Positions 46,121 to 55,375 of a stretch of DNA of 64,000 nucleotides are shown here, in pieces; position 1 is the stretch's first letter, and each line of letters begins with the position of its first letter. The notes beneath the pieces were generated by a model. It worked only from the letters and a program-made list of their open reading frames with translations, had not been told where the DNA came from and made no database searches. The stretch spans positions 1,773,811 through 1,837,810 of the forward strand of contig NZ_ML137218.1 in the NCBI RefSeq assembly GCF_004015795.1, read 5' to 3'. A program made the translations under genes and the position numbers. Source of the stretch: Falsirhodobacter deserti. Its GTDB lineage: Bacteria > Pseudomonadota > Alphaproteobacteria > Rhodobacterales > Rhodobacteraceae.

Positions 46121-46516
46121 ATGATTCGCGCCACACTGATTCTGTCTGCAGCCGTTTATCTGACACTGGTGATAGGCGGGCAGGACGACGGCCAGAAGCG
46201 GATCGGCCTGATGCAGGCCGAAGCAAACACCCCCGCATTCAGCTACCGCTATACCCCGCGCGAACCGCAGCCCGAACCTCGGGTGCGGACGGTTTCGACC
46301 CTGCCCACTGCCTTTGTGACGGCCAGCACCTTGAACGTCCGGTTCGGGCCTTCCACCGACCGCCACGCTGTCGGAAAACTGTCGCAGGGCGAAGAGGTGT
46401 CGGTCCTGCGCCGCGCCGCAGGCTGGACGCAGATCCGGATCGAGGGGGACGGCGTGGAAGGCTGGGTTTCCTCCGACTACCTGACCGATGCCCCCCTTCG
46501 GATGGCTGCGAACTGA
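46121..46516 (+). CDS. Exported SH3b-domain protein
   Basis: 131 aa. An N-terminal hydrophobic segment ([20 protein letters not shown]) serves as signal or anchor; a Pro-rich linker leads to a bacterial SH3 domain from about residue 65 ([21 protein letters not shown], then [21 protein letters not shown]). GGAGGT precedes the ATG. SH3b domains often bind cell-wall peptide; the target here is unknown. It is divergent from parC. Confidence 0.85.
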   Translation: MIRATLILSAAVYLTLVIGGQDDGQKRIGLMQAEANTPAFSYRYTPREPQPEPRVRTVSTLPTAFVTASTLNVRFGPSTDRHAVGKLSQGEEVSVLRRAAGWTQIRIEGDGVEGWVSSDYLTDAPLRMAAN

Positions 46517-46555
46517 GGGTTTGTGTTTGCGTCATGGCAGGCGCATAACGGCGCC

Positions 46556-47383
46556 ATGACGCAACGTTCCATCCTCATCACGGGTTGTTCCTCGGGCATC
46601 GGATACGATGCCGCCCATGGGCTTGCCGCAAAAGGGTGGCGCGTTTTCGCCACCTGCCGCAGCGTCGCCGATTGCGAGCGCCTGGCCACGGAGGGGCTGG
46701 AAAGCTTTCCGCTGGATCTGGACAGTCCCGCCAGCATCCAAGGGGCGGTGGACCAGGTTCTGGTCCGGACCGGCGGCACGCTGGATGCCCTTTACAACAA
46801 TGCGGCCTTCGCCTGCCCCGGCGCGGTGGAGGATGTTCCGCGCGACGGCCTGCGTGCGATCTTCGAAACCAACCTTTTCGGCACCCACGACCTGACCCGC
46901 CGCATCATTCCCGTGATGCGCAAGCAAGGGCACGGGCGGATCATCAACTGCTCGTCCGTGCTGGGGCTTGTCGGGGTGAAATGGCGGGGGGCCTATGCCT
47001 CCACCAAGTTCGCGTTGGAAGGACTGACCGACATCCTGCGGATGGAGATGACGGACACCGGCATCCATGTCGTGCTGGTCGAACCCGGCCCCATCACCTC
47101 GGACATGCGCCGAAAGGCGATCCCGCATTTTGAGCGGTGGATCGACTGGAAAGCCTCGGCCCGGGCCGAAGAATATCATGGCCTTCTGCACCGGCTTTAT
47201 GAAGATGGTGGTACGGACAGGTGGGAACTTCCCGCATCCGCCGTGACCGAGGTGCTGGCCCGCGCGCTGGATGCGCCCCGGCCCCGCCCCCGGTATTACA
47301 TCACCACCCCAACCAAGGCGATGGCCGTGGCGCGGCGCATCCTGCCGACGCGGCTGCTGGACCGCGTCCTGATGAAAGCATGA
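46556..47383 (+). CDS. Short-chain dehydrogenase/reductase
   Basis: 275 aa classical SDR. The NAD(P)-binding TGCSSGIG lies at residues 9-16, the NNAAF motif follows, and the catalytic Ser (NCSSVLG) and YxxxK (YASTK) are intact. I choose the ATG at 46556 (MTQRSILITG); an in-frame GTG 33 bases upstream would add residues before the fold. The substrate cannot be inferred. Confidence 0.88.
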   Translation: MTQRSILITGCSSGIGYDAAHGLAAKGWRVFATCRSVADCERLATEGLESFPLDLDSPASIQGAVDQVLVRTGGTLDALYNNAAFACPGAVEDVPRDGLRAIFETNLFGTHDLTRRIIPVMRKQGHGRIINCSSVLGLVGVKWRGAYASTKFALEGLTDILRMEMTDTGIHVVLVEPGPITSDMRRKAIPHFERWIDWKASARAEEYHGLLHRLYEDGGTDRWELPASAVTEVLARALDAPRPRPRYYITTPTKAMAVARRILPTRLLDRVLMKA

Positions 47384-47393
47384 ACGAGGCATA

Positions 47394-47603
47394 ATGGAAC
47401 ACGTATCGCAACGGGCCTTCTTCGTTCTTGGTTGTGTCGCCATCATCGCGGTGCTGATCATCGCCATGCTTGTTCTGTCCAGCCTGCTGCCGCGGGAACA
47501 GGACAAGGCCCGCGTGCGCCTTCTGCTGCGGCTTCGGGTAATGGCGCAGGTGCTGGCCGTAGGAATGATCCTGCTGGTTGCATGGGCGGCGCGCGGCGTT
47601 TGA
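47394..47603 (+). CDS. Small two-helix membrane protein of unknown function
   Basis: 69 aa with two hydrophobic helices ([20 protein letters not shown] and [18 protein letters not shown]) joined by a basic, Arg-rich loop ([16 protein letters not shown]). GAGG precedes the ATG. The hairpin layout recalls HIG1/RCF-type small inner-membrane proteins, but I would not assign it. It lies between an SDR and etfB. Confidence 0.7.
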   Translation: MEHVSQRAFFVLGCVAIIAVLIIAMLVLSSLLPREQDKARVRLLLRLRVMAQVLAVGMILLVAWAARGV

Positions 47604-47694
47604 TGCCGATTGCGGGTTTTCTTTCCCCCAAGCGGCCCGCTATGCATTTCACACCCAGAGGATGCCCGTTCCGGGCCAACTAACGGAGAAGCGG

Positions 47695-48453
47695 ATGAAG
47701 GTCCTTGTGCCTGTCAAGCGCGTGATCGATTATAACGTGAAGGTTCGCGTGAAGGCGGACGGGTCGGGCGTCGATCTTGCCAACGTCAAGATGTCGATGA
47801 ACCCCTTCGACGAAATCGCGGTGGAAGAAGCCGTGCGCCTGAAGGAAAAGGGCGTCGCCTCGGAAGTGGTGGCCGTTTCCATCGGCGTGAAGCAGGCCGG
47901 CGATACGCTGCGCACCGCAATGGCGATGGGTGCGGACCGCGCGATCCTGATCAACGCCTCGGAAGATGCCGCCACCGATATCGAGCCGCTGGCCGTGGCC
48001 AAGCTGCTGGCCGCCGTCGTGCGCGAAGAACAGCCCGGCCTTGTCATCACCGGCAAGCAGGCGATCGACAATGACATGAACGCGACGGGCCAGATGCTGG
48101 CCGCACTGCTTGGCTGGGGTCAGGCCACGTTCGCCTCCAAGCTGGAGGTCGAGGGCGACGCCGCGGTTGTCACGCGCGAGGTTGACGGGGGGATGCAGAC
48201 GATCCGCGTGGCCCTGCCCGCGATTGTCACCGCCGACCTGCGCCTGAACGAGCCGCGCTATGCCTCGCTGCCCAACATCATGAAGGCCAAGCGCAAGCCG
48301 CTGGAAGAAAAGACGCCGGCAGATTACGGCGTCGATATCGCGCCGCGCCTGACGGTGCTGAAAACGATGGAGCCGGCAGAGCGCAAGGCCGGCATCCGCG
48401 TCGGATCGGTCGATGAACTGGTGGCGAAACTGAAAGAGACGGGGGTGCTGTGA
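47695..48453 (+). CDS. etfB: Electron transfer flavoprotein beta subunit
   Basis: 252 aa, the AMP-binding subunit of ETF, which accepts electrons from acyl-CoA and other dehydrogenases and passes them to ETF-ubiquinone oxidoreductase. [36 protein letters not shown] and the signature [18 protein letters not shown] are clear. GGAG precedes the ATG at 47695. The stop overlaps etfA by one base. Confidence 0.96.
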   Translation: MKVLVPVKRVIDYNVKVRVKADGSGVDLANVKMSMNPFDEIAVEEAVRLKEKGVASEVVAVSIGVKQAGDTLRTAMAMGADRAILINASEDAATDIEPLAVAKLLAAVVREEQPGLVITGKQAIDNDMNATGQMLAALLGWGQATFASKLEVEGDAAVVTREVDGGMQTIRVALPAIVTADLRLNEPRYASLPNIMKAKRKPLEEKTPADYGVDIAPRLTVLKTMEPAERKAGIRVGSVDELVAKLKETGVL

Positions 48454-49358
48454 TGGCCGTTCTTCTTCTGGCAGAGGTTTCCGGCGGCAAGCTGGCCCTG
48501 GATGCGACTGCGCGCGCCGTCACGGCGGCAAAAGAGCTGGGCGACGTGACGGTGCTGGTGGCAGGCCCTGCCGCCGCCGGGGCCGAGGCTGCGACCATCG
48601 AGGGTGTGGCAAAGGTGCTGGTTGCTGAAACCGAACATGCACTGGCTGAACCCGTGGCCGCGCTTATTTCGGGCATGACCGGCTTCAGCCATATCGTCGC
48701 CCCCTCCACGGCAGCGACGCGCAACGTTCTGCCACGCGTGGCTGCTCTTCTGGACGTGATGATCGTGCCGGACGTGCTGGCCGTGGCAGATGACAGCACT
48801 TTCCAGCGCGCAGCCTATGCCGGCAACGCGGTGCAGATTGTCCGCTCTGCCGATCCGGTGAAGGTGCTGACGATCCGCACCACCGCTTTCGATGCGGCAG
48901 GCAGCGGCAATTCGGCACCCGTGGAAACCGTGGCGCTGGCTGATGCAGGCTTGTCGACCTGGGTGGCAGATCATGTCGCCGCATCCGACCGGCCCGAACT
49001 TGCATCGGCGGGCATCGTCGTTGCGGGCGGCCGCGGCATCGGTTCGGAAGAAAATTTCCGGATCGTCGAAGCGCTGGCCGACAAACTGGGCGCAGCCGTT
49101 GGCGCATCGCGCGCCGCCGTAGATGCGGGCTATGCCCCCAACGACTGGCAGGTGGGCCAGACCGGTAAGGTCGTAGCACCGGACCTCTACATCGCCTGCG
49201 GCATTTCGGGTGCGATCCAGCATCTTGCAGGAATGAAGGACAGCAAGGTGATCGTCGCGATCAACAGCGATGCCGATGCGCCCATCTTCCAGGTTGCAGA
49301 TTACGGGCTGGTGGGGGATTTGTTCACCCTGATCCCGGAATTGACCGAGAAGGTCTAA
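48453..49358 (+). CDS. etfA: Electron transfer flavoprotein alpha subunit
   Basis: 301 aa, binding the redox [18 protein letters not shown] opens it, and the C-terminal FAD-binding domain contains [13 protein letters not shown], a [21 protein letters not shown] run and [21 protein letters not shown]. The ATG overlaps the etfB stop (TGATG). Its 3' end overlaps the convergent ptsH-like gene by 4 bases. Confidence 0.97.
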   Translation: MAVLLLAEVSGGKLALDATARAVTAAKELGDVTVLVAGPAAAGAEAATIEGVAKVLVAETEHALAEPVAALISGMTGFSHIVAPSTAATRNVLPRVAALLDVMIVPDVLAVADDSTFQRAAYAGNAVQIVRSADPVKVLTIRTTAFDAAGSGNSAPVETVALADAGLSTWVADHVAASDRPELASAGIVVAGGRGIGSEENFRIVEALADKLGAAVGASRAAVDAGYAPNDWQVGQTGKVVAPDLYIACGISGAIQHLAGMKDSKVIVAINSDADAPIFQVADYGLVGDLFTLIPELTEKV

Positions 49359-49621
49359 TTCTCTTCGCCGAAGCGGTTTGCCACCAGCGCTTCCAGCGCA
49401 TCGGCAAGCGCTTCGGCCTGCGGCCCGCTGGTTTCGACCCCAATGCGGGTCCCACGCGAGGCGGCCAGCATCAACAGCCCCATGATGGAATCGCCCGAAA
49501 CATCCATGCCATCCTTGGACACGGTCGCTTCGGCATCGAAGCTTTCCACCACTTCCACGAAGCGGGCAGAGGCACGGGCGTGCAGGCCCTTGGTGTTGAC
49601 GATCCGCAGGTTGCGCCGCAT
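49355..49621 (-). CDS. HPr-family phosphocarrier (regulatory PTS)
   Basis: 88 aa. The PTS phosphorylation site KGLHARAS puts His at residue 14; Ser45 in GDSIMGLLML corresponds to Ser46, target of HPr kinase. With no sugar-specific EIIB/EIIC nearby this is a regulatory PTS component, fed by EI elsewhere in the genome. Its start overlaps the EIIA stop by one base. Confidence 0.95.
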   Translation of the reverse strand: MRRNLRIVNTKGLHARASARFVEVVESFDAEATVSKDGMDVSGDSIMGLLMLAASRGTRIGVETSGPQAEALADALEALVANRFGEEN

Positions 49622-50019
49622 CAGGTGGCGGCCTCGCCCAGATCAAGGCTGTTGATGTATTTGCGCCCCGCATCCAGCGCCAGCGCCACGGCATCGGGCA
49701 CCGGAAGCTCCCTCGACTTGGCAAGCTTGATCAGCATGGGAAGGTTCGCGCCGTAAACGATGCGGCGGTTGCGACCGATGCAGGCCGGCAGCGACAGGTT
49801 GGACGGCGATCCGCCGAACATGTCCGTCACCACCACGACACCGCCGCCCGTATCGACGGCCTGCGCTGCCGCAAAGATTTCCGCCTGCTTGGCAGTGCGG
49901 TCATGCTCGTCCTCGATCGCAATGGCTTCCATTGCGATTTGCTTGCCCACGACATGCTCCACCGCCGAGAGATATTCCCTCGCCAGCCCACCATGTGCCA
50001 CGATCACGATTCCGATCAC
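49621..50019 (-). CDS. PTS mannose-family EIIA protein (regulatory)
   Basis: 132 aa, EIIA-Man fold. The phosphorylated His is H9 in IVIVAHGGLA; TDMFGGSPSNLSL is also typical. The start is GTG at 50019 with AGGATGA upstream. It probably relays phosphate from HPr to regulate carbon and exopolysaccharide functions; no EIIB partner is present. Five bases separate it from rapZ. Confidence 0.92.
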   Translation of the reverse strand: MIGIVIVAHGGLAREYLSAVEHVVGKQIAMEAIAIEDEHDRTAKQAEIFAAAQAVDTGGGVVVVTDMFGGSPSNLSLPACIGRNRRIVYGANLPMLIKLAKSRELPVPDAVALALDAGRKYINSLDLGEAAT

Positions 50020-50023
50020 GCGT

Positions 50024-50938
50024 TCATCCTGCCTGCGTTGGGGGCTTAGCGGCCGCCCTGCGTTCCAGTTCCCGATGCCGTTTTGACACCGGCCAGCCTT
50101 CCTGTGCAAGTACGTCCGCTAACATTTCCGCCAGCGCGACCGAGCGATGCTGACCGCCCGTGCACCCGAAGCCGATCGTCAGGTGTGCCTTGCCCTCGTT
50201 CAGTTGGGCAGGCAACAGGAACAATACAAGATCACGGACGCGGGTGAAGAATTCCTCGAAGTTGGGATCGCGCCGGATATGGTCCACAACCGCCGCATCG
50301 CGGCCATCCATCTCTCGCAACTGCGCAACCCAGTGGGGGTTGTTGAGGAAACGGCAGTCGAAGATCATGTCGACGCCGCGGGGAACGCCGCGCTTGTAGG
50401 AGAAAGACTGAACCGCAACCGACATCCGCGCCTGCTGGTCGGGCGCATACCATCGGACAATTTCGGCCTTCAGATCGTGCGGCGACATTTCGGTCGTGTC
50501 GATCAGGTTGTCCGCCCGCACCCGCACGGGGGTCAGCAGGTCCACCTCCCGCGCGATGGCCTCGGCGGGCGCTTCGCCAAGCGGATGACGGCGGCGGGTC
50601 TGGTTGTACCGGCGGCTCAGTTCTTCGGCCGAACAGTCGATATAAAGCACGTCCAGCGAAACATCGGGATTGCGCGTCAGCCGGTCGATCAACTCGATCA
50701 GTGCGGTCGCGGCGAAATCACGGTTGCGAATATCAAGGCCAAGCGCGATCGGCCCCACGGGCGGACCTTCCACCAGGCGCGGCACAAGGCTCAGCGGCAG
50801 GTTGTCGATCACCTCGTATCCCAGATCTTCCAGCGCATTGATCGCGGTGGAGCGTCCAGCACCAGACGGCCCGGTGACCAGCACCAGCTCATGCCCCTCG
50901 CTCTGGTTTGCCCGAGTGATCGGCGTGTCCGCGTTCAA
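50024..50938 (-). CDS. rapZ: RapZ-type nucleotide-binding protein
   Basis: 304 aa with an unusual TTG start at 50938 that overlaps the hprK stop as TTGA; no ATG or GTG precedes the conserved domain. The P-loop GPSGAGRST (residues 23-31) has Arg in place of the usual Lys. [20 protein letters not shown] and the C-terminal [17 protein letters not shown] block identify RapZ, an RNA-binding regulator in E. coli. Its role in alphaproteobacteria, next to HprK, is less clear. Confidence 0.92.
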   Translation of the reverse strand: MNADTPITRANQSEGHELVLVTGPSGAGRSTAINALEDLGYEVIDNLPLSLVPRLVEGPPVGPIALGLDIRNRDFAATALIELIDRLTRNPDVSLDVLYIDCSAEELSRRYNQTRRRHPLGEAPAEAIAREVDLLTPVRVRADNLIDTTEMSPHDLKAEIVRWYAPDQQARMSVAVQSFSYKRGVPRGVDMIFDCRFLNNPHWVAQLREMDGRDAAVVDHIRRDPNFEEFFTRVRDLVLFLLPAQLNEGKAHLTIGFGCTGGQHRSVALAEMLADVLAQEGWPVSKRHRELERRAAAKPPTQAG

Positions 50939-51342
50939 CTCTGCCGTCCATCCTTGAGATATTGCAGGATCGCAACAGCAAGGTGATCCTGCCCGCGCCC
51001 AAGCACAAGGGGCAACTGGCAACCCAGCATAAGAGTGTGACGAAAGGGCGGCAGCCGCTCTGTTTCCGCCGTGTCCAGATCGACCGCCAAGGCCAGCGGC
51101 GCGGTGGTATACGCCGCCCGCAGGATTCCGATGCCCCGCGCCTCGATCAGACCGGCTATCGTCGCGGGGGGGGTGGCGATCAGACCCTCGGGACAGGCCG
51201 TCACTTCAGTCCTGTCATCGGCGATCAGCGTGGCGCCATACGCCATCAGCGCCAGCGCCAGCGTCGTCTTTCCGCTTCCCGATGCGCCAAGGATCAGCAC
51301 GCCCCGCCCCTGCCATGCGACCGAGGAGGCGTGCACGATCAT
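50935..51342 (-). CDS. hprK: HPr kinase/phosphorylase, short alphaproteobacterial form
   Basis: 135 aa, the catalytic domain only; the N-terminal domain of Gram-positive HprK (about 310 aa) is missing. Walker [10 protein letters not shown] is at residues 19-27, then [10 protein letters not shown] (catalytic acidic pair). It should phosphorylate Ser45 of the neighbouring HPr. It overlaps chvG (ATGA) and rapZ (TTGA), so the chvG-hprK-rapZ group is translationally coupled. Confidence 0.93.
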   Translation of the reverse strand: MIVHASSVAWQGRGVLILGASGSGKTTLALALMAYGATLIADDRTEVTACPEGLIATPPATIAGLIEARGIGILRAAYTTAPLALAVDLDTAETERLPPFRHTLMLGCQLPLVLGRGQDHLAVAILQYLKDGRQS

Positions 51343-52721
51343 GCCGGCAGCCCCACGACAAAACGCGCGCCACGCACGGAACCATCCTCCGCCATGATGT
51401 TTTCGGCCCATATCACGCCGCGATGCGCCTCCACGATCTGCTTGGAGATCGAAAGTCCAAGCCCCGAATGATCCCCGAACTGCCCCTCTGGCCGCTCCGA
51501 ATAGAAACGGCGGAAGATCGCGGTCAGGGCTTCTTCGGGAATGCCGGGGCCTTCATCCTCCACGACGATCAGCGCACGGTTGCCCCGCCGATACGCCCAG
51601 ACCCGCACTGTTCCGCCAGCCGGCGAAAACGAAAGCGCATTACTGATCAGGTTCTCGAACACCTGCGCCAGCCGTGCTTCCAACCCCTGAAGCAGGATCG
51701 GGGCCGCAGGCAGATCACAAACCAGCGTCACCCCTTCTCCCGCCGCCTGATGGCCCAGATGATCGGTCAGTCCGCGCAGCATCGCGCTCAGATCGCACGG
51801 CTCCTCTTCCTCCTTGACCAGTTCGGCATCAAGCCGCGAGGCATCGGAGATATCGGTCACAAGCCGGTCCAGCCGCCGCACATCGTGATCGATGATCGAC
51901 ATGAGCGTCGGGCGCTGATCCTCGCGGGCGACCCGCAGCGTATCCACCGCCGAGCGCAACGAGGCGAGCGGGTTCTTGACCTCATGCGCGACATCGGCCG
52001 CGAACTGCTCGTTCGCCTCGATCCGGTCGTAAAGGGCGTCGACCATGCTGCGCAGGGCCTCGGACAGGCGTCCGATCTCGTCGGGGCGGCCCGTCATGTC
52101 CGGGATGGCAATGCGCCCCTCGGCCGGTCCCGAACGACCAGCAGCGGCCGTCAGGTCACGCAGCGGGCGCGCGATCATCAGCGCCAGCGCAAGGCTCAGC
52201 CCGACTGAGACGATCAGGCCGCAGACAAAGATCGCAATCAGGCCGCGATAGGCTCCCTCGACTTGTGCATCAACCAGCGCCGGCGACTCGCGAAGCACCA
52301 CGCGGCCGCCGTCCGGGGCCGGCACTTCCACCACCAGCCATTGCGGGCTGGGGCGGAACAGGCGGGACCAAAGGCTGCCGGTTTCAACGGCGGGACCAAC
52401 GGCCGCTTCGACAACAGACCCCGATGCATTTCTTATGCTGATGGTCTGCCCCATCATGGGTGCCAGCGCGGACGATCCATCCCCCTGCACCATGCGCATC
52501 GCGACAAGCTGCGCCTGAAGCTCCAGCACCTGCTGACGCTGCTGCAGCAGCAGGCCGCGCGTGGGGGAAAATGCCATCAGTGCCGCAAGCAGCAAGCACA
52601 GCGTGACAAGGTTGAACCCCACCGCCCGCCGCACAAGGCGCGAGCGCAAGACATTCCCACAGTCCCGCCATGCCGACGACGGTCCCCACACGGGCAGACA
52701 CGCGTCACGCCCCGCCTTCAT
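51339..52721 (-). CDS. chvG: Sensor histidine kinase ChvG (ExoS-like)
   Basis: 460 aa inner-membrane kinase, shorter than rhizobial ChvG/ExoS. TM1 (VGFNLVTLCLLLAALMAFSP) is followed by a periplasmic loop of about 100 residues, TM2 (GLIAIFVCGLIVSVGLSLALA), a HAMP domain and the H-box FAADVAHEVKNPLASLRSA; N-box ENLISNALSFSPAGG, DEGPGIP and GLGLSISK complete the ATPase. The ATG at 52721 is directly preceded by ACAGG. ChvG senses acid and envelope stress in relatives. Confidence 0.92.
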   Translation of the reverse strand: MKAGRDACLPVWGPSSAWRDCGNVLRSRLVRRAVGFNLVTLCLLLAALMAFSPTRGLLLQQRQQVLELQAQLVAMRMVQGDGSSALAPMMGQTISIRNASGSVVEAAVGPAVETGSLWSRLFRPSPQWLVVEVPAPDGGRVVLRESPALVDAQVEGAYRGLIAIFVCGLIVSVGLSLALALMIARPLRDLTAAAGRSGPAEGRIAIPDMTGRPDEIGRLSEALRSMVDALYDRIEANEQFAADVAHEVKNPLASLRSAVDTLRVAREDQRPTLMSIIDHDVRRLDRLVTDISDASRLDAELVKEEEEPCDLSAMLRGLTDHLGHQAAGEGVTLVCDLPAAPILLQGLEARLAQVFENLISNALSFSPAGGTVRVWAYRRGNRALIVVEDEGPGIPEEALTAIFRRFYSERPEGQFGDHSGLGLSISKQIVEAHRGVIWAENIMAEDGSVRGARFVVGLPA

Positions 52722-52725
52722 CCTG

Positions 52726-53424
52726 TCAGGCCTCGTTGTAGCGATAGCCGATTCCATAAAGCGTCTCGATCGCCGAAAAAGTTGGATCCGCCATACGCAG
52801 CTTCTTGCGAAGGCGCTTGATGTGACTGTCGATGGTCCGGTCATCCACATGCACTTCGTTCTGATACGCTGCCTGCATCAGTTGGTCACGCGTTTTGACG
52901 AATCCCGGACGCTCCGCCATGGCTTGCAGCAACAGGAACTCGGTCACGGTCAGGCTCACCTCCTGCTCACGCCAGGTTACCGCATGGCGCAGTGCATCCA
53001 TCCGCAAGCCGCCCCGTTCCAGCAGGTGGCGATCATCGGCGGGTTCGGGGGGCATCTGGCGCGCCTCGTGACGGCGCAGGACAGCACGGATCCGCTCAAC
53101 CAGCAGGCGCTGGGAAAACGGCTTGCGCATGTAATCGTCAGCCCCCATCCGCAAACCAAGAATCTCGTCGATCTCGTCATCCTTGGATGTCAGGAAGATC
53201 ACGGGAAGGCTGCTGTGCCGGCGCAGCCGCTGAAGCAGATCCATTCCGTCCATGCGCGGCATCTTGATATCCAGGACCGCCAGATCGGGTGCCCGACGGA
53301 TGAAGGCATCAAGCGCACTTTGCCCGTCGCTGAAGGTTTCCACGACGAAACCTTCAGCCTCAAGCGTCATGGAGACCGAGGTCAGGATGTTCCGGTCATC
53401 ATCCACAAGCGCGATGTGCGGCAT
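52726..53424 (-). CDS. chvI: Response regulator ChvI
   Basis: 232-aa OmpR/PhoB-type regulator. The receiver has acidic DDD (residues 8-10), the phospho-acceptor Asp in [14 protein letters not shown] and the conserved Lys in [10 protein letters not shown]; the winged helix carries [15 protein letters not shown]. The ATG at 53424 is chosen over a TTG nine bases earlier. It is divergent from pckA, a conserved alphaproteobacterial arrangement. Confidence 0.94.
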   Translation of the reverse strand: MPHIALVDDDRNILTSVSMTLEAEGFVVETFSDGQSALDAFIRRAPDLAVLDIKMPRMDGMDLLQRLRRHSSLPVIFLTSKDDEIDEILGLRMGADDYMRKPFSQRLLVERIRAVLRRHEARQMPPEPADDRHLLERGGLRMDALRHAVTWREQEVSLTVTEFLLLQAMAERPGFVKTRDQLMQAAYQNEVHVDDRTIDSHIKRLRKKLRMADPTFSAIETLYGIGYRYNEA

Positions 53425-53567
53425 CAAAAGCAAGTCTTTCGCAGGCGTTAACGAGTCACTTACCTTCTTCCATTACCCAGAATCACTTACAACCGCCAAT
53501 CGCGGCCAATGGCGGGTTCCCCCCAGATCGGCACCCACAGACCGAAAGGCCCGATTCACGCCGCAGA

Positions 53568-53599
53568 TGGTTGCGCTAAAGCCGGCGTGGTTGCGCTAA
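53568..53599 (+). repeat. Direct repeat TGGTTGCGCTAA x2 upstream of pckA
   Basis: Two exact 12-base copies start 20 bases apart (two helical turns), about 150 bases before pckA. GTTGCGCTAAC is partly symmetric around GCGC, as in LacI-family operators. Rhodobacter uses LacI-family regulators such as CceR for gluconeogenic genes; assignment here is inference. Confidence 0.55.
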
Positions 53600-53628
53600 C
53601 GTACTGATTCCCGCCTATTCTTTCCGTT

Positions 53629-53649
53629 TTTCCACATGCTATATGGAAA
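53629..53649. repeat. Inverted repeat upstream of pckA
   Basis: TTTCCACAT-GCT-ATATGGAAA pairs at 8 of 9 positions and contains a TATATG candidate -10 box, about 100 bases upstream of the pckA start. It is well placed for repression or for a regulator competing with polymerase. Confidence 0.5.
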
Positions 53650-53744
53650 CTGTCACACAGCGGCAGCATGTGGCCGGCGTCCAGGTGTCGCGGGCGCCGA
53701 ATTCGGGGTAGGATTGTCGCCTGCGCGGCATCGGGAGCTTGCAC

Positions 53745-55343
53745 ATGACCATTGGACGCGTGAATCTGGCGCAAAAGCTGGATGATCAGGGCATTACCGG
53801 ACTGGGTAACGTCCACTACAACCTGACCGAGCCGGCGCTTATGGAAGCCGCCGTGGCCCGTCAGGAAGGCAAGATCGGACAGGGCGGGGCGTTTCTTGTC
53901 ACCACCGGCGCCTTTACGGGCCGTTCGCCCAAGGACAAGCACGTCGTGCGCACGCCCAGCGTCGAAGATACCATCTGGTGGGAAAACAACGCCGCCATGG
54001 AGCCCGAGGCGTTTGACCGCCTTTACGATGACATGCTGGCCCACATGAAGGGCCGCGACTATTTCGTGCAGGATCTTTACGCGGGGGCCGATGCCCAGCA
54101 CCGGCTGGACGTGCGCGTGGTGACTGAACTTGCATGGCACGGCCTGTTCATCCGGCACCTGCTGCGCCGCCCCGCGCGCGAGGAACTGGAAAGCTTCGCC
54201 CCCGATTTCACGATCATCAACTGCCCCAGCTTCAAAGCCGATCCTGCCCGCCACGGCTGCCGCTCCGACACGGTGATCGCGCTGAACTTCGACCGCAAGC
54301 TGATCCTGATCGCCAACACCGAATACGCGGGCGAGAACAAGAAGTCCGTGTTCACGCTGCTGAACTATCTGCTGCCGGAAAAAGGCGTGATGCCGATGCA
54401 CTGCTCGGCCAACCATGCGGTCGGCAATCCGGTCGACACGGCCGTGTTCTTCGGCCTGTCCGGCACGGGCAAGACGACGCTTTCGGCCGATCCCGCGCGC
54501 GTTCTGATCGGTGATGACGAACATGGCTGGTCCGACCGCGGCACCTTCAACTTCGAAGGCGGCTGCTATGCGAAAACCATCTCCCTTTCCGCCGAGGCGG
54601 AACCCGAGATCTATGCCACCACCAAGAAGTTCGGCACCGTGATCGAGAACATGGTGTTCGATCCCGAAACGCTGGAACTGGATTTCGAGGATGCCAGCCT
54701 GACGCAGAACATGCGTTGCGCCTATCCGCTCGACTATATCTCCAACGCGTCGAAGGACGGGCTGGGCGGGCACCCCAAGAACGTGATCCTGCTGACCTGC
54801 GATGCCTATGGCGTGCTGCCGCCCATCGCGCGGCTGACGCCTGCGCAGGCGATGTACCACTTCCTGTCGGGCTTCACCTCGAAGACGCCGGGCACCGAAC
54901 GCGGCGTGGTGGAGCCGATCCCCACCTTCTCCACCTGCTTCGGCGCACCGTTCATGCCGCGACGTCCGGAAGCCTATGGAAAGCTACTGCAGGAAAAGAT
55001 CGCAAAGCATGGCGCGTCCTGCTGGCTGGTGAACACCGGCTGGACCGGCGGCGCCTATGGCACCGGCAAGCGGATGCCGATCAAGGCGACCCGCGCCCTG
55101 CTGACGGCGGCGCTGGATGGAACGCTGGAGGGCGTGCAGTTCCGCAAGGACCCGAATTGCGGGTTCGAGGTGCCGGTGGACGTGCCGGGCGTTGATGCCA
55201 AGCTGCTCGACCCTCGCTCCACCTGGGCCGACACGGCGGCCTATGACGCGCAGGCGAAGAAGCTGGTGGGCATGTTCGCCGACAACTTCGCCCAGTATGT
55301 GCCCTTCATCGATGCGGATGTGAAAGCCGCCGCGATCGGCTGA
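53745..55343 (+). CDS. pckA: Phosphoenolpyruvate carboxykinase (ATP)
   Basis: 532 aa, converting oxaloacetate + ATP to PEP + CO2, the first committed step of gluconeogenesis. [15 protein letters not shown], the P-loop [11 protein letters not shown] and the following DDEHGW motif define the ATP-dependent class. The ATG at 53745 (MTIGRVNL) has GGGAG upstream; an in-frame TTG two codons earlier is unlikely. It is divergent from chvI, whose orthologues control carbon metabolism. Confidence 0.97.
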   Translation: MTIGRVNLAQKLDDQGITGLGNVHYNLTEPALMEAAVARQEGKIGQGGAFLVTTGAFTGRSPKDKHVVRTPSVEDTIWWENNAAMEPEAFDRLYDDMLAHMKGRDYFVQDLYAGADAQHRLDVRVVTELAWHGLFIRHLLRRPAREELESFAPDFTIINCPSFKADPARHGCRSDTVIALNFDRKLILIANTEYAGENKKSVFTLLNYLLPEKGVMPMHCSANHAVGNPVDTAVFFGLSGTGKTTLSADPARVLIGDDEHGWSDRGTFNFEGGCYAKTISLSAEAEPEIYATTKKFGTVIENMVFDPETLELDFEDASLTQNMRCAYPLDYISNASKDGLGGHPKNVILLTCDAYGVLPPIARLTPAQAMYHFLSGFTSKTPGTERGVVEPIPTFSTCFGAPFMPRRPEAYGKLLQEKIAKHGASCWLVNTGWTGGAYGTGKRMPIKATRALLTAALDGTLEGVQFRKDPNCGFEVPVDVPGVDAKLLDPRSTWADTAAYDAQAKKLVGMFADNFAQYVPFIDADVKAAAIG

Positions 55344-55351
55344 AACTGACA

Positions 55352-55375
55352 AGGGGCGGCACTGCCGCCCCTTTC
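55352..55375 (+). terminator. Terminator of pckA
   Basis: GGGGCGGC and GCCGCCCC pair around AC/T, with CTTTCT following on the plus strand, 8 bases after the pckA stop. It lies in the 31-base gap to the convergent permease gene and may serve both. Confidence 0.75.

Larger units (their letters stand above)
53425..53744. promoter_or_regulatory. chvI-pckA divergent regulatory region
   Basis: 320 gene-free bases. The pckA-proximal half holds a 12-bp direct repeat (53568-53579 and 53588-53599), a near-perfect inverted repeat (53629-53649) overlapping a TATATG hexamer, and the pckA ribosome-binding site. The chvI-proximal half shows no clear promoter box. Confidence 0.65.
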
